Source of the DNA: Rhynochetos jubatus
Taxonomy: Eukaryota > Chordata > Aves > Eurypygiformes > Rhynochetidae
DNA: 64,000 nt
Direction: 5' to 3'
Assembly (NCBI GenBank): GCA_027574665.1
Contig: CM050652.1
Coordinates: forward strand, 8,970,589-9,034,588
The translations under genes and the position numbers were made by a program. The notes beneath the pieces are model-generated. The model searched no databases and was not told where the DNA came from. It saw only the letters and a program-made list of their open reading frames with translations. This document shows positions 1 through 13,376 of the stretch, piece after piece (position 1 is the stretch's first letter; every line of letters starts with the position of its first letter).

Positions 1-609
1 GGCATGTGCTCTGTATATAGGGATTTTGCAAGTAGAAATGCTTTTAAAAGTAATTTCCATGTGCACCCATTTACCTGGTCCTGTGTATGTTCCAAATGAA
101 AATTGCACATTTATATTTTAAAATTCAAACCACTGCTTTTATTGGACTTCTAGCCAATAAAAAGAACATCTGCACTATAACTGCAATCTGTCTGTTCAAT
201 TTGTACTATATTCATAGATTATTTAATGGATCTGTATATTTACTACTCTTTCCATATAACAGAACACATTTTGGGTGGAGAGAAAGAGAGGAGGCTAAGC
301 ACTCATTGGCTCTGTAGGCAATAAAATATTATAATAATATAATCTTCTACTTATGTCAATACATTGCCATAAGCATACAAAATCCTGACATATAGACAGA
401 GTCGTCTCTATAAGTCATGCCTAGCTTTGTTCTTTGCACACATGCATCTAATCTTACTTGGTCAGGTCGTTTTCCTGCCACACTGACTGTTCTTTACAGC
501 TAATTGCTGCGGTAGAAGAACGAGGTTCAGCTATGGATATCAGTGATAGAACTTCACTTTAACAATGCCATTGTTTATTCCCACGTTGAATGAACAATTA
601 TTGTTCATC
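1..609. other. Non-coding, unique AT-rich sequence
   Basis: No repeat, RNA gene or coding exon is recognised here. The longest open stretch (about 76 codons at 87-317) has no domain I recognise and runs through AT-rich sequence, so I treat it as chance. Confidence 0.55.
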
Positions 610-698
610 CAATCCTGCTCTGGCAGGGGGGTTGGACTAGATGATCTCTAGAGGTCCCTTCCAACCCCTAACACTCTGTGAATCTGTGTATGAATCTG
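610..698 (+). mobile_element. CR1 LINE, 3'-end fragment
   Basis: This is the last ~90 bp of a chicken-repeat-1 (CR1) non-LTR retrotransposon. The diagnostic 3' UTR reads on the plus strand: TCCTGCTCTGGCAGGGGGG, then GGTTGGACTAGATGATCTC, then GGTCCCTTCCAACCCCTA, ending in short TGAATCTG-like tail repeats. CR1 copies are usually 5'-truncated, which explains the missing upstream part. The variant tail (AACACTCTGTGAATCTGTG) is shared with the copy at 44551-44718 and differs from the other CR1 copies here, so these two probably belong to the same subfamily. No coding capacity remains. Confidence 0.93.
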
Positions 699-3600
699 CA
701 GCTGTAGCAATTGCAGAACATGAGAAAGCTCAATATCAAACAAGCATACTCCTAATCAGAATGAAAATGTTAATATATATTACTGTGTTCCCATAGGTCC
801 GCAAACTTCCTCTAGATTAAAGTGTTATTGACCTAGTGATACCTACTGTGAAATGTCTCATTTGACGCCAGTCCTTCCAAACAGAGATGTCAGGGAGGTG
901 GGCAGAGGCTTCTGCTACTTGTCGTCCCTAGAGAGCTTTATGTCAGCACTTCAGTGCAGTTGTTTTTCTGGCATTTTCAGTGGGTCAAACGTTAGTAATG
1001 CACTCCTGTGCATATTATGAGAGTCATGTCACCTGATATTAACCCACACACAAAGCACAGTGTATGGATTGTATGAGATGGAGCCTTGATACTTATTTGT
1101 CAGAGAGGCTTAAAAGTCTAACTTTAGTACATGCAGTCTGAATTCCTGTTACCATCTCACCATTCCCAACGTTTCTTTGTGTGTCTGGGGGCTTCTTTTC
1201 TTCCAGCTCAGAACTCTGAACTGTAAAAGGTTCAGAGGTTTGTATTCTTCTGTCAGTACTGTTTCTTTCTTGAATCATAAACTAATGCACACAAGCTTAA
1301 ATAGACAAAAAGGTTAGTTTTGGGTTTTTTAATATGATATTTATTTGCCGGATTCTTCATTAGATACTCCATTATAACCTTAAAGTAACTACGTATGTCC
1401 TCTGGGGTAATGTCATTCAGCTAGTTGTGGAACCACCCAGCAATTTCATCATACCAATGTCATTTGGAATTTTTAACAATAGGCTTTATTATTTCCTTAT
1501 GATTTACCCTGCTCTTTCCCAATCCTAATTTGCAGTCAGTTTTTGCATTTCAGAATTGAATTCTCAAATGTGAATTAAGAAAAAATATTTTAAAACATTT
1601 CCAGTGGTTATGGCTGTGGTATTCCCCATTCCTCAAAGGCAAGTTCTGCTTCAGAATACAGTAAGCCACTGGACTGAGCTACAGGTTTTTTGTTCCTTCT
1701 GCTGGCTGCCTATAAGGACCACACAAAGTTTCCTGACTTCAATTGGGGGGGGGGGGATCCAGTGACTTCCATGAATCTTTTACTATGTTTATAAAAGGCA
1801 ACCGATCAGCACCATATTCAATCCTGCTGCCCGATTCTTGTATTAAGTCTTATCTTTGCCCATGAAGATGGAAGTTTCTTATGACAGTAATAGGGTGCTA
1901 CCAAAAAAAGGTATATTTTCTATTATATAGAACTTACGCTGCAAGAAGAGACTTCTGTGCAGCTGTAAATGGGTTTGCATTCTAACAATAGTCTGTCATT
2001 AAATCATACTGAAACAGAAGGGGCCAGCACCTGCAAAACTGCATCAAAATGCTCAGAGACAAATCTTGTAAGACCATACAAAATCTATCATCCTACCATC
2101 CAGAGGCATCCATTTACAATCAGTGCATAGGACTCTTCACCTTACCTAACTCTGATAGTCTCGGAGTTGCCATCATATATAAGAAGGCGTCATGTTCCTG
2201 GAGCTTAATGCATAGAAAGAATCACTTCAATATTCATCTACCTCAGATATCTGTCTCAGACTATCCCTGTCAACTTCCCGAGCAGACTCGGGGCACCTGA
2301 CTCTCTTGACACTAGATGAAGTCAATGACGTGAAAGTGAAGAAGAACAGCCATTGTTCATATTGGTTTATGATATTACCTCTGACTTCAACAGATTCAAA
2401 CACTTTTATGCTTTGAGTAATTCAACTAATTCAGTCTGATTATATTCTGTCTGTTTATATTCTATGTCATTAGAAACGTAAGAAAAATGATTCAAAGGAA
2501 AGTAGTTAAGACAGCCCTATCAGTAAGATTTTTATCAATATGTCTCACTATGCCTTGGAATACCTCTGTGGGTCTCAGGACTTCAGTGCTGTTGCAGTTC
2601 ACCCTAAAAAGGAGTTAATCTAGAGTCCTGGATGTGATGAAATAGAAAAAGTGAAAATATAAGAAGTGACATAAGGAACTGATACAAAAAGCAGATATTA
2701 GAACTGAAGACAGATGTACAGCATAACTGGTTTGGACACCTTTAGGTGCAGCAAAACTGCTGAAGCTGCCAGCACCTCTGTGCTGACTCTAGAGGAAGAC
2801 CAGATGATAAATTAATGCAAAATGACTAACATTGAACAGCTAAAATTAGGGTGAGTTAAATGCCACCTACATGCTTAAGACGGAAATGTGAGACATGCTT
2901 ATGAATTCTTAAAACCACAGTCAGACTAAAGATGGTAAGGTCTTGATGAAAGAAGAGAAAAGCAAGAAGGAACACTTCAGCGATTTACTCAACCACCCCG
3001 TCCCAGACAGCCCTGCTGTGCCTGGTGAGGATGATTCATTCAGTCAGACCCAATGCCAAGGAAAACAGCTCTATGCAATCTGAAATGAAAATGGGCCATC
3101 ATGAAGTTGAAGAACAGCACTTTTCCCGGGGTGGTTAATATCCATGCAAAACGACAGAGGCAGAAAGGAGACTTTAAGACATTTGGTAGATTATTCATCA
3201 TTGTTTCTTTCAGAAGCAAGTTGGATGATTGCCTTTCAAAAATCCTAGTGACTTGGACATATAGTCCAACTGGATTTTTATGAGATCTGAGTGCAGACTA
3301 TTTATTTAATCACACCAGCAGAGGAAAACACAGGCCTACCAAGTGACGTAGCAAAAGAGCATTTTTGGAATAATGGCCAGGAGTAGGCTGTGACTGAGGG
3401 AAGAAAGTCTGTTGTGCAGCTGAGGAGAGAACACACTGGTTAGTGGCTATATGCGATGCAAAGACATAAATCGGAGATGCAAGGATTGCTGAGGAAGTCT
3501 AGAACTTCTCTGGCCTTCCAGTGTATACCAGTATGCCCGTATTATACCACTATACCAATATTATTGTTTTATCAATATATCAGGACTCATATGAATACCT

Positions 3601-6002
3601 GGGGATATATATATCTGCAGTAGCACAGAAATTCTCACCTCAGTTCAACAATTAAGGTAATTGCCTTGATTGTATTTGGTGTATTATTGGTCTTTGTATA
3701 CAAAGAGGTGGGAATGAATATCTGTCAGCAGCACAGCAGATGTGCTGAACACATGCTGCTCAAATGGACTTAAAGCTAGGTCCATGCTTATGTGCAAAGT
3801 AAACACGTGCTTATACAGGAACCTCAACTTTATTGTAGAAACTGCAGAAATAAGATTAACTCAAGTAATGGCTATGCAGAGTTTGCTACAATCTACACTG
3901 AGCTAAAAACACATGTGTCTGGGTGACCTTGGGTCCAACCACCTGCAAACCTGTTTTTATTTTATTTAATGTATTTATTATGTTTTTATCTATTTATTTT
4001 GATTGAGTGACATTTGTTTTTATACAGAGATCCAAGTATTTTACAGCCAGGAGTAATATATACATAAATGTTTCATTATTATTACTATTACTATTACCAG
4101 TGTCTGAAGGTTCAGGAAGTGGTCTGGAGAACTTTCCCAGATGTTATGCAAAGTTTATATCAGTGAGGAATGAGCAGGATAGAACAAAAGTGACATGAAA
4201 GGAGCAGCTGCAGAAGTGCAAGGGAAAATATCAGAGCTACTCAAGGACTGGGTTTGACACCTTCTGAGCCTGCAACAGTCCTCTACCACAGGGGAGAGCG
4301 GCATGATGAAGGAGTGTGTAATTTAGCTGCTGATTACTATCTTAAAACATTAATGTCACCAGCCAGTCTAAGCCTCATTAGCATTATTAAGGAGGAGGAG
4401 GAAATAAGGGGCACATATGTCAGCTTTAGAGGTAGTTCCTAAAGCTTCCACACATGATTTCTATTTTGCTGAAATATTATTTCCTCTGAACATGTTCAGG
4501 CCACCTGCTTCACTTGGAGTCCACGTTTAAGATAAGGTCTTTTTCTGGCAGTGAGAAGATCAGAAATTGAGTTAACTTGAACAGATTATTGTCACTTAAC
4601 AACAGACAAGTCTTCATATAAAACTCAGTTTATGGAACTGAAGCATGCTGAAATGAGGCAAGTGTGACTAGATATGTGGGAAAAGGAGAGGACTATTTGG
4701 AGACTTGAATCTTCTAAAAGAGCGTTTAGGGTCTGCACTATAGATGATTATAAAGACAACACCGGCAACATGCTTCCAGGGTTATTGTCAATGCCCTTTG
4801 GAGGTTAAACTGGAGCTTCTGTGTTCAATGTGACAGAATCAGAAATCCAGGTATGTTTGTTGAACCTGAGCAGACAATTCAGAGATTTTCTGAAATTAGT
4901 CTTTCTTTCCTACTCATGAGGTATTTCTTAGTCAGCTAGTTTCCCTATATCCATTGCCTTCTGCAATTTTGTTATGACTGCAAACACATCATAGGCATGG
5001 GTCAGGAAGGGATGCACAAATGTACCGAATTTTGCATATGCCATTAGTTTTAATGGGATCTCTCATATGCTTATCTTCACATTGAGATCCTTTGCTGGGT
5101 GAGGGACACTGGCTGTTAACATACTGAAGCTTTGGGCTTTTTTCCAGTGAGGTGGTATTTGTACAATGTTATTCTTTGACCTAACCACACAGTAATGTTT
5201 TTGTTTTCTGATTTCAAAAACTGATTCCGCCTTTATAAAAGCTATTCATTTGCTGAATGAATTTTCCTTTGAGATTAAGCAAATCTCTATTAACATTCTG
5301 CAATTTTGTTCATATGAAAAAACCCTTAAAAACTTAAAAGAACTGCACTTAAAACTCCCCAAAACAGTCAAGAACATAGCTAAAAATGTATAAGTAACTA
5401 CTTCATTCTTACATCCTATTTCCTTCTCTTCTTACCAAAGATCCATCTAAAAAAATGAAATAAACTCCCACAAATCTGAAATTTGAGTGCTCTTTTAAAG
5501 TAGACAAATGGATAATGCAAAAACCAGAAAAATAAGCTAAATTTAGTTTGATTTATCCATATCTTTTTAATCAGCATTTATTCATACTTGGAAAACCACT
5601 TCCCTTTTGTGTGCTTCCCTAACATTAAGGCCAGAATCTTTCATCAACATTTTACAAGCATAAGTGAAGCAAAACAGCATACTTATACTGGATGGGATCA
5701 ACTCAGTTATAACTTCAGGAGATGTTTATTGCAGCAGAACGTGTCGATGCACAATTGCAATGGAAGGAGAAATAATTTGCATATTCTGCTCAGAGATGCA
5801 TCCAAAAGATGAGCTGGTTGGTGCTTGAATTAAGACCTGGGTGTTCCCAAGGAATTCTGGGGTCTGTTTGGTATTTTGAATGTCTGCGCTATTGAAGCTC
5901 ATGGAAGTTTTACCATCAGTTTGGAGAAGATGCTTTTGTACCATTATTCCTCAGCAAACCTTGAGTCATTTGGATTGTGGTTTTTAATCAAAGCAAACAT
6001 AT
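699..6002. other. Non-coding, unique sequence
   Basis: About 5.3 kb without a recognisable gene or transposon. Visible structure is limited to a run of 12 G at 1745-1756 and short AT-rich stretches. Open stretches of 60-83 codons (for example 2049-2300) show no known motif and are treated as chance. Confidence 0.5.
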
Positions 6003-6070
6003 AGGGTCAGACTAATTGTCCGTCTTGTCCAGCCTTCTGGACATGTCAGGCAGTGGACATACTGGTGGGG
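6003..6070 (-). mobile_element. Possible ancient CR1/L3-like LINE relic
   Basis: The plus strand reads GGGTCAGACTAATTGTCCG, CTTGTCCAGCC and GACATGTCAGGCAGTGGACA. This resembles, in reverse complement, the 3' end of old sauropsid CR1/L3-type LINEs, whose sense end runs roughly 'GGCTAGATGGACCATTGGTCTGACCC'-like in overlapping pieces. The match is by eye, short and diverged. If correct, it is much older than the other CR1 copies here. The following ~170 bp up to the T-run may be more of the same element but is not recognisable. Confidence 0.4.
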
Positions 6071-6235
6071 ACACAGTATGTACAGGGCAAGGACACAGTT
6101 ACACTTTGCAGTTATGGTCCTCCAGCAGCTGTCAGGGATATTTCCCAGCTTCAGGACTTTCTATTCCAGAAATTGTATCCTTGTGGTTTTGGGAACATTA
6201 CAGAAACAAGTCCAAAATCTATAATGATTGAATAC

Positions 6236-6238
<3 letters not shown>

Positions 6239-6277
<39 letters not shown>
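6239..6277. repeat. Homopolymer T39
   Basis: An uninterrupted run of 39 T. It could be a plain mononucleotide microsatellite or the tail of a minus-strand retroposed sequence. Against the latter, no AATAAA-type signal lies at the expected distance on the minus strand (right-hand side), and no flanking duplication is evident. Exact length is prone to sequencing error. Confidence 0.97.
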
Positions 6278-6278
<1 letters not shown>

Positions 6279-6985
6279 TAAATACATTTCATGATCCCCC
6301 AAACTATTGGAAATATGCACATGATTTTTTTACACTTGATCGTGGAAAGCTTAGCTATTCCTCTCTTGTGACTTATCATATGTCATAGGAATGCACTTCC
6401 TCACAAATCTCTGTGCTTTCAGGTTTCTAGCAGAAGCTGAAGCATTTCAAATATATACAAAAAAAGGAATGTGTTGTTTGGAACAGTGCCCACCTTACTG
6501 CAAGAAGGAATTATCAGAAATCTCACTGGAAAACTTATTCTTGTGAGTTTTTTTCCTCCATGTCTAATACAATTCAGGTACTTTGTACTTTTCTTAGATA
6601 TTTCATACTTAAAGGACAAAGATTACTCTTACTCTAATAAAAATTTCAGATTCAATTAAATTAAGATAAAAAGGAAAAAAAATAAAGGGATCGAGGTTTA
6701 TACGAAGGTACTGTTCTACTGTTTTTCATGAAGAATAATAAATTACATACATAGCTCTACTTATAGATAAACAGTGTGGACATGAGTCGGCTATAATGAA
6801 AAGACATAGGTAGTATAGATGCATGCATAGACATAGTTTACTTTTTCCTCATGTTTTCATGCAAATGAATGTAGAGCCTGGGTTTGCAAGCAGATGAGAT
6901 TCTAAATTTCCAATAGGTCCCAGACACCCATCATCTGGAAGCCAAATTCTCAGATCTTTCCATACGCAGAGTATAACCTTATAAC

Positions 6986-6988
<3 letters not shown>
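6278..6988. other. Non-coding, AT-rich sequence
   Basis: About 700 bp of AT-rich sequence between the T39 run and the TA microsatellite. Open stretches on both strands (60-72 codons) are short and unrecognised. Confidence 0.5.

Positions 6989-7036
<48 letters not shown>
6989..7036. repeat. (TA)24 microsatellite
   Basis: Forty-eight bases of uninterrupted TA dinucleotide repeat. Such tracts are self-complementary and can extrude cruciforms. Their length is often variable between individuals. Confidence 0.97.
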
Positions 7037-7038
<2 letters not shown>

Positions 7039-10000
7039 ATGCCTTACTAGAAGGTTTTCTTTGCCTATCTAGGTATAATTTTACATTTTATATGCAATTA
7101 AACTATAAAATAGACACACAGTAAGGACCACAGCCTTGATGCATGCATTCTTCATTGGCTACGTGTGTCCTGGTGAAAGAAATGGACCGCAGCCTTTTCT
7201 CCGGCCCTCAGCGGTGCTGACAAAGCACAGCTCGCACCCACATTCTCCTGAGAAACCAGGTCATCTGAACACTGGCCAAGCATTGTTTAGGAGAGCACGG
7301 TGTGGCACAGACCAACAGCAAGCCGGAGCCTGGGCTAACGCATTGCAGATAGGAGGGGGTACAAGTCCCTGTGCCCTGGTCATGTACCACTGTGGTACTT
7401 AGGGATTTTCCAACAGTCAGTAGCAATTCAGACTCATGTGGTTCCTGATGATGTTATATAAAAAGGCTGTTGGTGAAGATCAGGAATAATTAATATGGTT
7501 ATGTTATAACCATTCCTACTGGAGGGCTTGGGTGTGCAAGGTCAATAAGGCCATTGTCTTAATCCATGCGGTTTAAGAAAGTAATTTCACAGCTAACCTT
7601 GAAAACAGTGTAGACCTTGTCGTCACTTCGTTTTCTTTTAGTATAGGAGTGGGTGGCTATGTTTGTTGTGGAAAGCCTGTAAAATTAAACAGTGCAATTA
7701 TTTTAATCTCTTAATATGTTTGGAATTACGGCTCATGGCTGTTCAAAACCCCCTAGTCACTGGGGTTTGCATAACACATATGCCATAGAGTCAGCAAATG
7801 TCTACCATATGATCAACAAATGTAGGATGATAAAATAAATCCAAAAGAAGACCTTTCCAACCCTGGATACCCAGGAGATAAGGAAAGCAAAAGTGACAGC
7901 TGTCTTCAGCAAGAGAAAATCTATTCAAATATTGTCTTTCAAAGGGTTCCTCTAAGTAAGGAAGATTTATTTTATCATGGACATGCCAGAAATGCCATGT
8001 AGTTAGAAAAAATATTAGAAGAGTTATCTGAGACCCCAAACTCCACTCTACCATGAGTCAGTTATTAAAAAACAAATACATGGATTCATCAAACCTCAGA
8101 CACACAAAAGAAAGTAGAAATAGTTTCTGCAGCACTTTCTCCTTTTCTCTAGGATGTATTAATTTTCTATATCAATCTACAAATTAGTTTAGAGCCAGAT
8201 CATGACATCCATATTCACATTACATAATAATTTACTCATTCTCATGCAGATTACTTGGAATACTTACAGATTAAAAAATTCCATTCAGAAATAGTTAGGT
8301 GTTGTACTTGTGTAATTGTGTAAAGTTGTGATTAACACCATTGGTGCTTGTATTAAAATGACACATATCCTAAACCATATTATTTATTATGTAGTATATG
8401 GCAAAGATGTTAAAATACGAGAGCCTTTCTCCTCTGTGTCTTAGCTCAGAGCTAGGGCTTCTCACAACTCTTTCAGTTTACTAGGCAGGATTCAATAAAA
8501 TATTACTTAGAAGACAGGAATATAATAAGACCAAAAGAATAAATAGGACATCTACTTCCAGGAATATAAATGAAATTAACATTTTCAGAAGATAGTGACT
8601 CTCCACGTGAGTAAACTCTCTTCCTAAAGCACAGTACCTGCACAAGAATACACTATATCTTCAAACCACAGGTATGGGATTGAGTCCCACCAAATACCCA
8701 TTGCTGGCCTCTAAGGATTTCATCAAAAAGTTCCCATATTGCTCCCTAGTCTACTTTTGATCACCTGTTCATCCATCTTGCACATATACAAGATCTTATT
8801 TATAATACAATAAATGATACTTTTCCTACTTGTTTATTTTGATACTTGAACCTACTTGTTTATTTTTTTTTCCATAGAAACTTTCTGGTTTATCTTTTCT
8901 AGAAAGCAGCTTTGTAATTCAATAAACATTAATTAAAAAAAAAAATATTTTTCCTGGATACTTTTCTGAGCTTCACCAAAAAAATCTCTCAAACAATTTA
9001 AACATCTACGAAAATATTGAGTTAACACAAAAAAAGGAGGCAGTCACCCTTTTCACCACTTTTGTGAAGAGTAATAAATAATTTCCCAGAACAGTGCCAC
9101 AAGACTTTTCAAAAGCTGGCAGGATCCTTCTTCTATAGATCATGTTTACTGTGTTTAGAAAGCAGCAAAGAATAAACTGAACATTACATCAAGCACTAAG
9201 CCAGCAACCTCCAAGGGAGGCTAAAGATAGATCACCTTCAATAAATTTACAACACAGCAAGAGAGTACAAATTCCAGGAAAGAGTTGTTGAAATATGGCA
9301 TTAAACTCCTTTATAAATCATTTTTAGTAGGGATCTTACAGGTAATTAAGCAGAGGGAAAAGCCATAACAATTTGAATTAGATTTGGGACTATATTTTAC
9401 AATCTATTGTGTAATTTCTTAGTCTACAAGAAAAATTTCCATTTGAAATTTATATTCCAAGTGAGAATAATATAGTCCATAAGTGAAAGATAGCAGGAAT
9501 AACTTGATGAATGGAAGCAACAATATGATTGTTCTCCCAGAAGTTTAGAATAAATTTTGAAAGAGTAAATACGAACAAAAAATATGGGGTTTTTTTTAAT
9601 CTGATACACCAAGAAACATAAATCACAAATGCCTGAAAAAGATCATGTTGCATATAATACTTGTTTAAAATACTGCTTTTTTAATTCGACAACGTACAGC
9701 CTTAGTCTCCTTAAGAAGTATAGACTCCTAATAAATCATTCTCAAGAAGGGAGAAGCTAAGACTCACAGAAAACATCACAAAGCAAAGCAAAACATATGA
9801 TTGCAAGAATGCTTTCACAAAACAAGTGTTCATTTAATTCAAATTTCAACAATCAAACTATTAGAGATATATCTGTAACGTTATAGTCCTGCTTATCATC
9901 ATAGAAACTGAAGATGGGTTGGCAAGTTACCTAGTAAGCTCTGTGGGGTCTTGCTTGGGAAGAGAAAATATAAATACTAGAAGGAAAGATGTCTGTAATA

Positions 10001-11055
10001 ATTAGTTGCATCAATCTGTTATCAGTTCTGAAGGATTTAAATATAATATGACAAGATCAAATTGCAAAGGAAGAATTCATTACTATCAGACAGTAGAAAG
10101 TATAAAACTCTGTGTTTTACTGATTAATTAAATAGGAAAAAATGATGGCATTGAAGAGAAAACAATAAAGCTATTCCAAGTTTATGAAGGCTATTCTTGA
10201 AGATGTGTTACATACATCTTGAGTTTCATCTAACAAGGTTTTTTTAATTTTAACTCACTTCAGCCTAATGTTTTAAAATTGAATTTGCAATAATGTTTTG
10301 CATTAATGGCATTTATAGGAAACTGGAAAAAGCAATGGTATTCCCATCTGGAATGTCCTGTGCGAGCAAGCCATGCAGCGTTGCTGATTCAATTACATTA
10401 TATCTGGTCTAAGCTTTGTCTGTGCAAAGACTTTTGAACATGCAGGACTTCAGGAACTGAGATTCACTGAACAAACACATTTTCAGCCAAAGCAGGTGGA
10501 AACGGTTTAGGGCTTCAGAAATACATCCATTAAAAAAAAAAAAAGTAAAAAAAATGAGTTCAACAGTGTAATGAGGCCTGAGTTTGTGATGGTGTCTTTC
10601 AAAAGATAAGGGTCATGTGGGGCCAAGAGAGAAAGGAGGAGCCCAAAGACGCTTGAGGCTTGATGCAAGATCTGAGGCTAACTCCTAAAGACAGATGAAG
10701 TCAACAGCAAGCCTTCCCATGGTTTCAGTGGCCCCCAGATGTATATTTGAACTTCTGCAGGCCTACCAGGACTAAATCAAAGCTCTTGAGACCCTGTTAT
10801 CATTCGTTCTGGCAAAAGTTGCTGTTAAATCTGTTCAACAATTAAAATGAGGCATTGCTAAAATTTCCTTGGCAAGTGACTACTACATTGAAACTGCTTT
10901 TTGAAACCATCAGCAAGTGTAGTTCATAAGGATCATTTCTTAATGATATTTACTAGGAGATGCAAAGTAAGTATGACTGGTTTTGAATATGTGAGAAGAC
11001 AATTTTAGTCTTAAAAAAGGAAGGAGGTAATTTTAAAATGTCAGTGGCTTCTAAA
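7037..11055. other. Non-coding sequence with a GC-richer patch near its left end
   Basis: About 4 kb with no recognisable gene. The segment 7130-7430 is clearly GC-richer than its AT-rich surroundings and contains a perfect short palindrome (7384-7398). Just downstream is a TATA-like TATATAAAAAG (about 7454-7464). The rest is AT-rich and unique. Open stretches up to about 88 codons are unrecognised. Confidence 0.45.
7384..7398. repeat. Short perfect palindrome
   Basis: GTACCAC-T-GTGGTAC: two 7-bp arms around one central base, inside the GC-richer patch. It could bind a symmetric DNA-binding protein or be a chance inverted repeat; the sequence alone does not decide. Confidence 0.9.
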
Positions 11056-11100
11056 GTGCATACATATGCATGCATATATGCATATATATGTACATATATA
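11056..11100. repeat. Strictly alternating purine-pyrimidine tract (45 bp)
   Basis: From GTGCATAC to GTACATATATA every step alternates purine and pyrimidine for 45 bases. The tract contains an exact 14-bp palindrome ATATGCATGCATAT. Such tracts can adopt left-handed or cruciform DNA, although the TA-rich composition makes Z-DNA less favourable than a GC alternation would. AT-rich, partly alternating sequence continues to about 11160. Confidence 0.95.
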
Positions 11101-13231
11101 ATGTATATAAGTTTATTATGTGTATATGTACATATACATATCTACATCTGCATATCTAAGATTATAAAAGCATTTTCCCAAATTGTAACAACTTTCTTTT
11201 CTATGAAAACAAACCATTAAGCACTCTGAAAGTGTGCCAATTGCTGCTTTAAATAAAAAGTGAACCACTGACATTGTTTCCAGCCAGCCAAAATAAACCC
11301 ACCCTGGCTGCTGAGATGTAGACCAACGGGACATATGTGTGTGATAACCCCATTCCAGAGAAATCCAGCCACAATATTAAGGAGTAATTTGAGTAATAAA
11401 AAAGTTTCATTAACTGTAAATCAAAACACATTTTATGTCTGGAAGGCAATCTTGAGCTTTCTTCTTCTTCCTACCCCCTTCCTGTACCCTTCATTACCAT
11501 ATAATCAATTAGCAATGAGCTTGAACCAAAGCTAGGATGCCAAGCAACCCTGAACACCAAAGAAAATTTGAAATTGTGTATATCCACAGTAAATGGATAT
11601 GATTACATATTTCTGTCAGAATTTTAATAAACTCAATTAAAGTGTGTTTTCACTAAAATGTAGTTTTCACGTAAGTGAAGTGGCTTTTGCACTTGACTCG
11701 GTTAATAGTAGCTTTCTTTGTGATCTCCTAACCTTTCTCACTTGCAAAGTAATGCCCATATATCTTTAATCTCCTGCATAATGGTTTCTGCTACAACACG
11801 GAATTCACATTTGCAGTTAGCCAGAATGCTACGGTCAGCAATCACAATTCGGCTGGAAAGAAACAATGCATTAAGCTGTGATAAATTAATCACTTGGAAA
11901 CTTGCAAACATGTCCTAAGGAACTTATGGTTGCCCCTTAGCATAGTATTTTTTCCACTCTATCATTTTAATGGCTTTAGCCTCTCACCACTACCAAGACA
12001 AAAGTAAAATCTCTTTTCATATCTTCTTTTTTTTTTTTTCTTTTTAATCAGGAAAGTTGAGGCACAGAGAGGAATGGTTACATTAGAGATCTATGTCTGA
12101 GAAGGAAATTAAGGCTGAATCCTCTCCAATCTTAGGTGGATTCATGAATTACTGGACAATCCTTCCTCTACGATTATTTTCAGCCACCAGTTTTTAGGCA
12201 TTTGGGAGAGGGAGGAGGAAGAGGAATCTTATTACCATAAGGAATAAAGAAGACCAAATTCAGATAAAATAAGAATTGGCTGAGATCCTGGCTCAAACCT
12301 CAAAGCCCTTCTGAGGTTTGAAAAGGTTTAGTACAATCCTTTTATTTCTTTCATTTGCTTCAAAGGCACTTCCTGATACTGCAATGGACAGAACAGTGAA
12401 AATACTATGTGGAAAGTTGTGGGTTAAATCAGTTTTGCCAAGCGTACAGGCCTTTGGTTGTTTTATTTTTTTTTTATTATTATTTTTATTAAGTTTCTAT
12501 AAACAGAAAAGGCAGTATTAACAAAGTACACTCAGATATAATAGATATCTGAGCATCAGGCCTAAAGTGTGCTGTGGTATGTGGACTAGACACCGAACTC
12601 CTTGAGCTCCTGATTTGCAATCAAGTCTTTGGGTGGACCCTGGCATTACACTATGACTTCAGGAAGGCTCTGGGAAGCTTGTGCTTTTAAGTGACATCAC
12701 ATACTTAAAACCTTGCATGATAGTTGTCAAACATATGGAAAAAAAAATGTAGGATGGAAAGTAAGCAGGAACAAATTCAGTACTAACAAAATATTTCTGT
12801 TTTACTGATGTCCTTTCAAATATAACTTCTGACACAGAAACATTCAAACCATTTCTGGGATGTCTGGATCAATCATATCTTGGTTATACATTTGTCAGAT
12901 TATTGGCAAAATACTTTTAGGAGTACATAGATGCAAGCACATCCATATTGTCAACATCGATCTTCTGGAAATTCAGAAATCAGAGGAGCATCTCCTTGTA
13001 ATCTTCAAGTGAAATTGTGCTTTACGAGCATAATATCTGATACCCAGGAAACCCTCTAAACTGTTATGACAATTAAATCAGGCTTTTGTAAAAAGTGATA
13101 TTCTTTTTATTACTTTGTGGTTTTAAAAAGTCTTACATCTGTTCAAGGCCTTTCAGAGTCACAGTGATTTTTAGGGTGTATTTGATAGGTGCTTTTTTAA
13201 AAAAAATCTAGAAAATCCACCTTTTAGTATC

Positions 13232-13255
13232 TATATATAATATATATATATATAT
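13232..13255. repeat. TA-rich microsatellite
   Basis: Interrupted TA repeat of about 24 bases (TATATATAA then TATATATA...). Confidence 0.9.
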
Positions 13256-13376
13256 CTCACAAATGAGAATTTGTGATTGAAAGGTCATGGCAGTTTTTTG
13301 GTCTAGATGAAGCAAGTTACTGCTATCAGCCCACCATCTAGAAACCTCAGCAATTCAATTAGCTCTAATTGAAATA

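Noticed and set aside
6053..6388. Open stretch containing a long poly-Phe run
   Set aside because: The poly-Phe is the T39 homopolymer; not a protein.
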